Assembly: GCA_030690175.1 (NCBI GenBank)
Contig: JAUYHE010000007.1
Span: forward strand, 1 to 6,396
Direction: 5' to 3'
Source: a bacterium
GTDB lineage: Bacteria; Patescibacteriota; Microgenomatia; Woykebacterales; RBG-16-39-9b
DNA length: 6,396 bases
Shown here: piece after piece, positions 1-4,971 of the stretch
Numbering within the stretch: the stretch's first letter is position 1
Layout of the letters: every line of letters begins with the position of its first letter
Translations under genes and position numbers: made by a program
Notes under the pieces: model-generated
Databases searched by the model: none
Told to the model about the DNA's origin: nothing
Seen by the model: the letters and a program-made list of their open reading frames with translations, nothing else

Positions 1-163
1 GTACCGTAAAAATAAACCAACGGTTAATAGTATCTTTCGAACCTTTAGAAATAATTAAATAAATTACAACGCCATTGGTGACGAGAGCTAGGTAAGACAA
101 AAGAGCGTAAGGATTGAATGTAAAATTAACCAGTTCTAGCAGGCTGGCAGTAAGATTAGTCAT
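1..163 (-). CDS. Histidine kinase, 7TM-type N-terminus (partial, runs off left edge)
   Basis: An open frame begins at an ATG (positions 163-161) and runs without a stop to the window edge, giving 54 visible residues. The start MTNLTASLLELVNF is followed by an 'NPYALLSYLAL' stretch, a hydrophobic helix (roughly residues 18-39) and 'SKGSKDTINRWFIF' leading into a second hydrophobic segment. This pattern (asparagine-proline, a membrane helix, then a short polar loop ending in N-R-x-F) is typical of the N-terminal 7TM region of membrane sensor histidine kinases in many uncultured bacteria. The kinase core lies outside the window, so the kinase assignment is inferred from the N-terminus and from the adjacent kinase gene. 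There is no clear Shine-Dalgarno sequence. A promoter with an exact TTGACA box lies directly upstream, so this gene can be transcribed independently of the kinase gene before it. Confidence 0.6.
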   Translation of the reverse strand, partial: MTNLTASLLELVNFTFNPYALLSYLALVTNGVVIYLIISKGSKDTINRWFIFTV

Positions 164-178
164 TTTTTATCCAATTTG

Positions 179-207
179 AGCATAAAGTCTCTCGGTATAC
201 CTGTCAA
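179..207 (-). promoter_or_regulatory. Promoter for the 7TM histidine kinase
   Basis: On the minus strand an exact TTGACA (-35, 207-202) is followed after 17 bp by TATGCT (-10, 184-179; 4 of 6 consensus bases). The expected transcription start, near 172-171, leaves a leader of about 8 nt before the ATG at 163. The -35 box contains the TGA stop codon of the upstream kinase gene (206-204). A perfect 8-bp palindrome, GGTATACC (194-201), abuts the -35 box inside the spacer and could be half of a regulator site. The boxes are seen in the sequence; promoter activity is inferred. Confidence 0.6.
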
Positions 208-1940
208 GCCAAGGTCGCTTTTTTCAAAGGTTTTTTTGGGCTAATTTTCCTCTGTTTCAGTGGCAAACTAAAAGTAAAAGTACTCCCGACGCCAAGCTTG
301 CTTTTCACCCAGATTTTCCCTTGGTGCATATCAATTATCGCTTTGGAAATATAAAGACCCAGACCCGTACCTTTAGAGCCTTGCTCAAGTACTCCTGATA
401 CACGGAAAAATTTAGTAAACAGGTGAGGCAGAGCTGGCTGCGGAATGCCTTCACCACTGTCCTTTACTGACGTGATAATATTTCCATCCTCAAACCACGA
501 GCTAATCTCTACCTTACCACCAGGATTTGTGTAACTTATTGCGTTACCAATTAGATTGGACAGCACCTCATTAATTCGAAATTTATCAACGGCTATCTCT
601 GGCAACTTTTCTTTGACAGTCGATTTAAAATCCAGACCCTTTTGAGTAGCCGCCGGTTGAAAATTAGTGACTACTTCCTGCAAAACCTTTTGCCAATCGA
701 CTTTGACCATATCCAATTTCAAAGATTGTAGTTCAATTCTAGACACCGACAAAAGATTCTCCACCAAAGCGGCTAGGTTGGTACTTGAAATAAACGCCTT
801 TTCTACCCAAGAACGCTCCTCTTTAGTCAATTTTTTTGAAACTTCTTCGATTAATACCGATAAGTACCCTCTTATTGCCGTCAGAGGGGTCCGCAGCTCA
901 TGAGCGGCCATCGCCACAAAGTCTAGTTTCATCTCTTCAAGTTCTTTTTCTTTACCAATATCGTGGAACGTGCAAATGCAACCGATATCAAGGCTTTGCC
1001 CCTCTCTGATTTGGGTAGAAGTTAGGCGTATCCACTTTTCACTTACTGCCTTGTCTTTGATTTTTAAATCCCTTGGTCCATAGATTATCTTGTCGTCTTC
1101 TATCTCATCCAACGTACAAATTTGCGCTGACCCAACCGATTGATTACTTTGCGCCTCACGGGCAAAAATGACACTATCAAAATCCTTATTTAGCAGCTCT
1201 TGCTCGGTTTTACCCAAAATATTTAAAGCCGCCTTGTTGATAAAAATGAAACGTCGTTGCCGATCCAAAACGAAAATTCCGTCCGTCACCGAGGTGACAA
1301 CCGCGTTTAGTTTATTGCGCTCACCGGTGATTTCAAGGGTTTTTTTCCTTAAAATATTGGCTAGGTTCCGAATATTTACAATCTCAATATTTAGATCCTT
1401 GGCCACGACGTAAGTCATTATGACCGCAAAAACAGCCGCCATAGGTACGATCAGCATTTGGGCGGTTAAGCCAATATCATAATACCCGAAAATAAATGGG
1501 GTCAGAAAAGCGACGGTAAGAAGATACAAGCCAATTGCCTCAATACCAGCCACAATCATTGCCCAGGCCGGCAAATACATTGCCCCGGCGATAAGCGCGA
1601 GCAGATAAATAAACCAAAACGGGCTATTGATACCACCACTAAATAGAATCACCACACTAGCAAATATGTGGTCCGAAATTTGAATTTGGAAACCTTTTAG
1701 CTTGTAAGTATATTTCAACAATCCGGTTCTTTTTTCAAAGGGAAACAGCCGATAAGTAATAAGGGTAGTGAGAGAAACAACGGCGAAAACCAGGTTCATC
1801 CCGGCTCGATGTATCGGTAGACCTAGTGGCAAAAAACCAATTGCATAGCTAACAATAATGATAAGCCAGGTGACCCACTCAAAGAACTTTTCGTGTTTTC
1901 GCAGTCTTTCGGCCTCTTCTGGGTAATTATCGAGGAGCAT
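204..1940 (-). CDS. Membrane sensor histidine kinase (6 TM, PAS, HisKA, HATPase_c)
   Basis: This is a complete sensor kinase of 578 residues from the ATG at 1940; a TTG directly in front (1943) would add one residue. Numbering below includes that extra residue. Six hydrophobic segments lie at about 22-42, 48-66, 90-104, 109-125, 127-150 and 160-181. A PAS domain covers about 207-330 ('VTDGIFVLDRQRRFIFINKA'). The HisKA domain has the phospho-acceptor His348 in 'AAHELRTPL'. The HATPase domain shows the N-box with Asn467 ('NLIGNAISYT'), G1 'DSGEG' (495-499), F-box 'FTKFF' and G2 'GTGLGL' (525-530). It should autophosphorylate on His348 and pass phosphate to a response regulator, none of which is visible here. 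The signal is unknown. The membrane part contains 'GGINSPF' (103-109), resembling the GGxxNPF quinone-site signature of RegB/PrrB kinases. It lies 52 nt after glyA and just before a second kinase gene. It has no Shine-Dalgarno sequence. Confidence 0.93.
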   Translation of the reverse strand: MLLDNYPEEAERLRKHEKFFEWVTWLIIIVSYAIGFLPLGLPIHRAGMNLVFAVVSLTTLITYRLFPFEKRTGLLKYTYKLKGFQIQISDHIFASVVILFSGGINSPFWFIYLLALIAGAMYLPAWAMIVAGIEAIGLYLLTVAFLTPFIFGYYDIGLTAQMLIVPMAAVFAVIMTYVVAKDLNIEIVNIRNLANILRKKTLEITGERNKLNAVVTSVTDGIFVLDRQRRFIFINKAALNILGKTEQELLNKDFDSVIFAREAQSNQSVGSAQICTLDEIEDDKIIYGPRDLKIKDKAVSEKWIRLTSTQIREGQSLDIGCICTFHDIGKEKELEEMKLDFVAMAAHELRTPLTAIRGYLSVLIEEVSKKLTKEERSWVEKAFISSTNLAALVENLLSVSRIELQSLKLDMVKVDWQKVLQEVVTNFQPAATQKGLDFKSTVKEKLPEIAVDKFRINEVLSNLIGNAISYTNPGGKVEISSWFEDGNIITSVKDSGEGIPQPALPHLFTKFFRVSGVLEQGSKGTGLGLYISKAIIDMHQGKIWVKSKLGVGSTFTFSLPLKQRKISPKKPLKKATLA

Positions 1941-1947
1941 CAATTTA

Positions 1948-1976
1948 ATGATTTCAAACCATCAGGTAAAAGTCAA
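1948..1976 (-). promoter_or_regulatory. Possible promoter for the 6-TM histidine kinase
   Basis: TTGACT (-35, 1976-1971; 5 of 6) and AATCAT (-10, 1953-1948; 4 of 6) are separated by 17 bp on the minus strand. The predicted transcription start falls at about the ATG (1940), which would make the mRNA leaderless and fits the absence of a Shine-Dalgarno sequence. The -10 box is weak, and the gene could instead be read through from glyA. Confidence 0.35.
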
Positions 1977-1992
1977 CTTTAACTTCCGGAGC

Positions 1993-3312
1993 CTAGGGAA
2001 CGGGGAATTTAAGGGTAAGTTTTTTTACTTCTTCGGCAATATCTAGTAAATTCTTATTTTTTGAAATTCTACTTCTAAAATCTCTCATAAAAGCTTTTCG
2101 GGCTTCTTTTTCTTTTGGTAGTCTCTCTTGCTTAATCTCATTCACAACTTCCGCAAACCAACCAGCAATTTTTACCATCTCCGTTTCCCTCATTCCTCTG
2201 GTAGTCACGACTGGAGTCCCAAGCCTAATTCCCGATGGATAAAATGGGGGATTAGTATCAAAAGGCACGCTGTTTTTATTGACAACTATATTGGCTGTTT
2301 CCAAAGCTAGAGCGGCGATCGCTCCGTTCACGTCTTTACTACGTAAATCAATCAGTATCAAGTGGTTGTCGCTACCACCACTAACTAGATCGAAACCCTT
2401 TTTTACCAACCCTGCCGCCAATACCTTGCTGTTTTCTACGATCTGTTGGCAGTAGGTTTTAAACTGGGGACTTGTTGCTTCCTTCAAAGCCACGGCGATA
2501 GAAGCGGTTTGATCATCGTGAGGTCCGCCCTGAATACCGGGAATAATCGCGCTGTCGATTTTTTTACCCAAATCCGGATCTTTCTGCAGGCCTTTTTCGG
2601 TCGCCATGATCAGGGCGCCACGGGGACCCCGCAGCGTTTTGTGAGTGGTGGTTGTTATGATGTCCGCGTAGGGAACTGGGTCTGGATGAACACCGGCTAC
2701 AACTAAACCGGCAATGTGGGAAATATCCGCCAAAAGATACGCACCTACTTTGTCGGCTATTTCCCCGAAGCGTTTAAAATCAATAATTCTCGGATAGGCA
2801 GTATAACCGCAAACAATTATCTTTGGTTTTTCACGGACGGCTATTTTTTCAATTGCTTCATAATCCAGTCGACCGTCTTTGCCAAGTTCGTAAAGTACTG
2901 ATTTGTAGTACTGTCCAGTCACTGATTGAGGCTGACCATGGGTCAAGTGGCCGCCAAAAGAAAGGGACAAACCCATTAGTTTATCCTTCAAAGGTTCCAA
3001 AATGGCAACGTAAACTGCCAAATTAGCTGGGGAACCGGAAAGGGCCTGAACGTTTACATAGGGGACTCCAAAGAGTTTTTTGGCTCTCTCTTCAGCGAGT
3101 ATTTCCACCTCATCGATGACTTTATTTCCTTGGTAATATCTTCTCTTTGGGTACCCTTCAGAATATTTATTGGTGAGGACAGTGCCGAGGGCGCTGCGGA
3201 CCGCTCTTGAGGCGTAATTTTCAGAGGGGATCATTTCCAGAACTTCAGTCTGGCGCTTTTCCTCTTTTTTGATTAGGTCAAAAATTTCCGGATCTGTCTG
3301 CTTCAGGTCCAT
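1993..3312 (-). CDS. glyA: Serine hydroxymethyltransferase
   Basis: GlyA is a PLP-dependent cytosolic enzyme that interconverts serine and glycine with tetrahydrofolate, producing 5,10-methylene-THF for thymidylate, purine and methionine synthesis. The 439-residue frame is slightly longer than the usual 415-430. Recognisable elements in order are 'PSENYAS' (29-35), 'NKYSEGYPKRRYYQG' (48-62) with the active-site tyrosines, 'LSGSPAN' (91-97) at the PLP phosphate, 'GGHLTHG' (120-126), Asp196 and His199 in 'ADISHIAG', the PLP lysine Lys225 in 'TTTTHKTLRGPRG', and the carboxylate-binding arginine Arg363 in 'GIRLGTP'. 'QGGPHDDQTA' (261-270) replaces the common bacterial 'QGGPLMH' and is closer to eukaryote-like and CPR-type enzymes. 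The N-terminus (DLKQTDPEIFDLIKKEEKRQ) matches the normal family start, which supports the ATG at 3312. There is no Shine-Dalgarno sequence. All key residues are present, so it is probably active. Confidence 0.97.
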   Translation of the reverse strand: MDLKQTDPEIFDLIKKEEKRQTEVLEMIPSENYASRAVRSALGTVLTNKYSEGYPKRRYYQGNKVIDEVEILAEERAKKLFGVPYVNVQALSGSPANLAVYVAILEPLKDKLMGLSLSFGGHLTHGQPQSVTGQYYKSVLYELGKDGRLDYEAIEKIAVREKPKIIVCGYTAYPRIIDFKRFGEIADKVGAYLLADISHIAGLVVAGVHPDPVPYADIITTTTHKTLRGPRGALIMATEKGLQKDPDLGKKIDSAIIPGIQGGPHDDQTASIAVALKEATSPQFKTYCQQIVENSKVLAAGLVKKGFDLVSGGSDNHLILIDLRSKDVNGAIAALALETANIVVNKNSVPFDTNPPFYPSGIRLGTPVVTTRGMRETEMVKIAGWFAEVVNEIKQERLPKEKEARKAFMRDFRSRISKNKNLLDIAEEVKKLTLKFPVP

Positions 3313-3319
3313 CTCTCAA

Positions 3320-3348
3320 TTTTTAACACAGGTGGCGGGGAAAAACAA
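3320..3348 (-). promoter_or_regulatory. Possible glyA promoter
   Basis: TTGTTT (-35, 3348-3343) and TAAAAA (-10, 3325-3320) are spaced 17 bp apart, with the -10 box ending 7 nt before the glyA ATG. Each box is a partial match (3 of 6 and 4 of 6), so the call is weak. It is listed because it repeats the short-leader arrangement seen at the other ATG-start genes in this window. Confidence 0.28.
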
Positions 3349-3353
3349 TTTAT

Positions 3354-3414
3354 ATCTCGCTAGAGAAACAATAGAAAGCTACGCTCTCTGCGTTGCTACG
3401 CTCCTACGCGAGAT
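3354..3414. repeat. Nested inverted repeats upstream of glyA
   Basis: An outer inverted repeat (ATCTCGC at 3354-3360, GCGAGAT at 3408-3414) encloses an inner stem-loop. The inner stem pairs AGCTACGC (3377-3384) with GCGTTGCT (3390-3397) around the loop TCTCT, with one mismatch. The octamer GCTACGCT occurs twice (3378-3385 and 3395-3402), and a further CTACGC lies at 3404-3409. There is no ORF in this stretch. It could be a structured leader RNA of glyA, a dispersed intergenic repeat, or both. Confidence 0.5.
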
Positions 3415-3463
3415 GTAATCTTGCGATTAGATCTTGCTAACCGCAAGGTGTAATCTTGCGATT
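3411..3463. repeat. Direct repeat pair with internal dyads
   Basis: The sequence AGNTGTAATCTTGCGATT occurs at 3411-3428 and 3446-3463, differing only at its third base, with the copies offset by 35 bp. A third partial copy, ATCTTGC, lies between them at 3431-3437. CGCAAG (3442-3447) can pair with CTTGCG in either copy (3420-3425 or 3455-3460), giving two mutually exclusive hairpins. There are too few units for a CRISPR array. The role is unknown. Confidence 0.55.
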
Positions 3464-3477
3464 GTAAAATGGATAGA

Positions 3478-3521
3478 CCGCCGGTTCGCCTCTTACCTGG
3501 AAGGTAAGCGACTAGCGGCGG
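3478..3521 (-). terminator. GC-rich hairpin over the stop codon of the zinc-ribbon gene
   Basis: The stem pairs CCGCCG (3478-3483) with CGGCGG (3516-3521), followed by a partly paired middle section and an inner stem of CTTACC (3492-3497) with GGTAAG (3503-3508) around the loop TGGAA. The last codons and the stop of the zinc-ribbon gene lie inside it. On the minus-strand RNA the hairpin is followed by UCUAUCCAUUUU, which is not a clean U-tract. It could therefore be a weak terminator, an RNA-stabilising 3' structure, or a by-product of Ala/Arg codons. Confidence 0.35.
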
Positions 3522-3792
3522 CCTCACGAACGATCTGCCAGGTGTGTCCGCACTCCTGCGAGTTCGTGCAGGTAGCCAAGTTTCCCTGAATACCTACACC
3601 CCGAGAGTAACAAACTGGACAAATCGCACCATGTTTGGCCATCTCTTCGACGACTCGCTCGCGGGTACGTATACACTCTTCGCTCGGCCTCACACAAGCG
3701 GTTCTACCAAGGTACTTGAACCTCGCGCTCGGACCAAGCTGAGCTCCGCAAAAGCCGCACGGCTTTATAAGCGCGAGCTGCTTTTCTTGCAA
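3493..3792 (-). CDS. Small double zinc-ribbon protein of unknown function
   Basis: The product is 99 residues from a TTG start. It contains two four-Cys clusters: C12xxC15 with C33 and C40, and C58xxC61 ('CPVC') with C75 and C81, followed by His83 and Trp85 ('CGHTW'). The second cluster resembles a TFIIS/rubredoxin-type zinc ribbon. The fold suggests two structural zinc sites and nucleic-acid or protein binding, but I recognise no family. The start was chosen because AGGAGG (3803-3798) lies 5 nt before the TTG at 3792. An in-frame TTG at 3810 would place that Shine-Dalgarno sequence inside the gene. A near-consensus promoter lies immediately upstream, in the 74-nt gap after the 332-residue gene. 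The product is Arg-rich (R:K 10:4) like its upstream neighbour and unlike the flanking genes. The last residues are encoded within a GC-rich hairpin. Confidence 0.75.
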   Translation of the reverse strand: MQEKQLALIKPCGFCGAQLGPSARFKYLGRTACVRPSEECIRTRERVVEEMAKHGAICPVCYSRGVGIQGNLATCTNSQECGHTWQIVREAAASRLPSR

Positions 3793-3797
3793 TTCGA

Positions 3798-3803
3798 CCT
3801 CCT
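3798..3803 (-). promoter_or_regulatory. Shine-Dalgarno sequence setting the TTG start
   Basis: A perfect AGGAGG on the minus strand, 5 nt before the TTG at 3792, decides the start of the zinc-ribbon gene. It is the strongest ribosome-binding site in the window. Confidence 0.8.
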
Positions 3804-3826
3804 CTTCCAACTTCCGCGTTTTGGTT

Positions 3827-3855
3827 ATTATACCAGGTTTGATGCCTCACGTCAA
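3827..3855 (-). promoter_or_regulatory. Near-consensus extended -10 promoter for the zinc-ribbon gene
   Basis: TTGACG (-35, 3855-3850; 5 of 6) and an exact TATAAT (-10, 3832-3827) are separated by 17 bp. The -10 box is preceded by TGG, making a TGn extended -10. The expected transcription start is at about 3820, giving a leader of about 28 nt that contains AGGAGG. The promoter begins 11 bp after the stop of the 332-residue gene. Strong expression, or strong but repressed expression, is likely because a dyad covers the -35 box. Confidence 0.85.
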
Positions 3856-3859
3856 ACCT
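3835..3859. promoter_or_regulatory. Candidate operator: 8-bp-arm dyad over the -35 box
   Basis: Perfect inverted arms AGGTTTGA (3835-3842) and TCAAACCT (3852-3859) flank a 9-bp centre. One arm contains most of the -35 hexamer and the other lies in the spacer next to the extended -10. This geometry suits a homodimeric repressor blocking RNA polymerase. No regulator gene is evident nearby; the zinc-ribbon protein itself is one candidate. The dyad is seen directly; its function is inferred. Confidence 0.55.
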
Positions 3860-3866
3860 ATAGTAT

Positions 3867-4865
3867 TCATAACGGTGTGGTGATCCCAATCCGGTACGAA
3901 GTAGCAGCTTCCACCTCTTCCCTTAGTAGGGAACGGGACCAATTTTCCATCTCCTTGGCAGCTTGGTGTAACTTGGCTACCGCCTCTAGAATATAGGCAG
4001 CAGATTTATCGAACTCTTCGGTTTCAGCCGTCCTTATAGCTTTGCTTATTCGATATTGCGCTTGGCGACGCAGTGAGATTATGTTTCGGCTTACGATCTG
4101 ATCAAGCTTGTCTCGCTCCTTGCGCAAATGAGTCCGAAAGTTCTCAGGATTAAAACGAACCCCACGCGCAAGGTTTGCTGCCGATGCCGACAGAGTAGCC
4201 GCAACACCGTAAAGAACCGATCGAGTTCTCTCGGCGTAATAGGTAACTAGATCAGCACGGGGAGACAGCCTCCCTGTAATTCTTCCCATGTTTTCAAGAC
4301 GACGTCCCACCCAATCCTCAAATCGTACCATTTCAACCCTAGAGGCAGGTGAGAGGCTCGAGCCGAAAACAGCCGATTCAAGAAGCTGCTTTTCAACCCA
4401 CTGCTGGGTTGATTGCTTTCTAGCAAGCTCGTGTTGATAATTGGCGAAGATGTGGATAAACATCCTACGTAGACGACTCATATCCCCAACCACCTGATAG
4501 GTGAGGATTTTCCAGCGGCCTTCACCCACATCATAGAAGACGCCTTTCTCGATCCTTTGCTCAAGAAATGGTAACTGGGTAAGATACCAGAGTGGAGAAC
4601 CCCCACTTAGAGTTACCCAGCGCATACATAGGTAACTAACCGGAACGGTAAGTCTGTTCCGCCTTCTCCCAACTTCTTCTCGCCGGCTGATTGTCAAAAA
4701 AGGCACCCTTATTTGGAAGGCGCGGCGAATCTCCAACACGTAGTAACCAAAGATCGGGAAATAATCTACGCGCACCTTTGGCGGGACAACCGACCAGTTA
4801 TTCGCCTGGATTGCTTCTGCGATCCGAAACGCAGGTAGAAGCAGATCCTCTCGATATTTAGGCAA
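3867..4865 (-). CDS. Arg-rich protein of unknown function, 332 aa
   Basis: I do not recognise this protein. The frame starts at a TTG (4865) with AAGGAG 9 nt upstream and a good promoter beyond it, and ends at TGA (3867-3869). The N-terminal third is aromatic-rich and probably beta-containing ('VDYFPIFGYYVLEI', about 33-46) and includes a basic cluster (61-71, RREEVGRRRNR). Residues 128-165 and 240-320 look helical and charged, the latter possibly coiled coil ('FRTHLRKERDKLDQIVSRN'). There is no convincing signal peptide or membrane helix, although 216-232 (Ala/Ser-rich) is mildly hydrophobic. It has a single cysteine (Cys80). Its Arg:Lys ratio of 41:12 contrasts with 5:19 and 21:40 in the YfbR-like and GlyA proteins. 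The basic surface suggests nucleic-acid binding, but this is speculation. It is followed by the zinc-ribbon gene, which has its own promoter. Confidence 0.75.
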   Translation of the reverse strand: MPKYREDLLLPAFRIAEAIQANNWSVVPPKVRVDYFPIFGYYVLEIRRAFQIRVPFLTISRREEVGRRRNRLTVPVSYLCMRWVTLSGGSPLWYLTQLPFLEQRIEKGVFYDVGEGRWKILTYQVVGDMSRLRRMFIHIFANYQHELARKQSTQQWVEKQLLESAVFGSSLSPASRVEMVRFEDWVGRRLENMGRITGRLSPRADLVTYYAERTRSVLYGVAATLSASAANLARGVRFNPENFRTHLRKERDKLDQIVSRNIISLRRQAQYRISKAIRTAETEEFDKSAAYILEAVAKLHQAAKEMENWSRSLLREEVEAATSYRIGITTPL

Positions 4866-4874
4866 GTTGATCTT

Positions 4875-4880
4875 CTCCTT
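4875..4880 (-). promoter_or_regulatory. Shine-Dalgarno sequence for the 332-aa gene
   Basis: AAGGAG on the minus strand, 9 nt before the TTG at 4865, supports that start. The spacing is at the long end of normal. Confidence 0.6.
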
Positions 4881-4910
4881 AGTATTGAGTTTGCGGAGTG
4901 CTGGGGGGTA

Positions 4911-4939
4911 ATTATACGCACAAAGAGGGTGCTTTGCAA
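4911..4939 (-). promoter_or_regulatory. Promoter for the 332-aa gene
   Basis: TTGCAA (-35, 4939-4934; 4 of 6) and an exact TATAAT (-10, 4916-4911) are separated by 17 bp. The leader is about 40 nt. A run of six C residues (minus strand, 4908-4903) falls where transcription should start, so start-site choice may be unusual. The -35 hexamer coincides with that of the divergent promoter. Confidence 0.75.
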
Positions 4940-4962
4940 ACAGACAAGTAGATTGTTAAAAT
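4934..4962 (+). promoter_or_regulatory. Divergent promoter for the YfbR-like gene
   Basis: The same palindromic hexamer TTGCAA (4934-4939) serves as a -35 box on the plus strand, with TAAAAT (-10, 4957-4962; 5 of 6) 17 bp downstream. The expected start at about 4969 is within 3 nt of the ATG at 4972, implying a leaderless or nearly leaderless mRNA. This agrees with the lack of a Shine-Dalgarno sequence. Confidence 0.55.
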
Positions 4963-4971
4963 GGTCTCCCT

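Noticed and set aside
1941..1943. TTG directly before the kinase ATG as its start
   Set aside because: The adjacent ATG is the more usual start, and nothing in the sequence favours the TTG; the difference is one residue.
3411..3463. CRISPR array
   Set aside because: There are only two repeat copies and one partial copy, the intervening sequence is itself repeat-like, and no cas genes are present.
3793..3810. Upstream TTG (3810) as the start of the zinc-ribbon gene
   Set aside because: Using it would place the perfect AGGAGG inside the coding sequence and leave a start with no properly spaced Shine-Dalgarno sequence; the TTG at 3792 has ideal spacing.
3704..3889. Minus-strand 61-codon frame overlapping the zinc-ribbon start
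   Set aside because: It begins inside the end of the 332-aa gene, spans the promoter, and shows no domain; it is a shadow frame.
3544..3996. Plus-strand open frame of 150 codons
   Set aside because: It lies opposite the zinc-ribbon gene and the end of the 332-aa gene, has no recognisable domains, and overlaps the minus-strand promoter, Shine-Dalgarno sequence and paired-cysteine pattern, all of which support the minus strand.
4917..4937. CAAAG/CTTTG dyad in the spacer of the 332-aa gene promoter
   Set aside because: The arms are only 5 bp with no extension, short enough to occur by chance; it does not resemble the 8-bp dyad at the zinc-ribbon promoter.
4961..4971. Upstream ATG (4961) for the YfbR-like gene
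   Set aside because: It is out of frame with the HD-domain reading frame, and the ATG at 4972 gives the normal family N-terminus.
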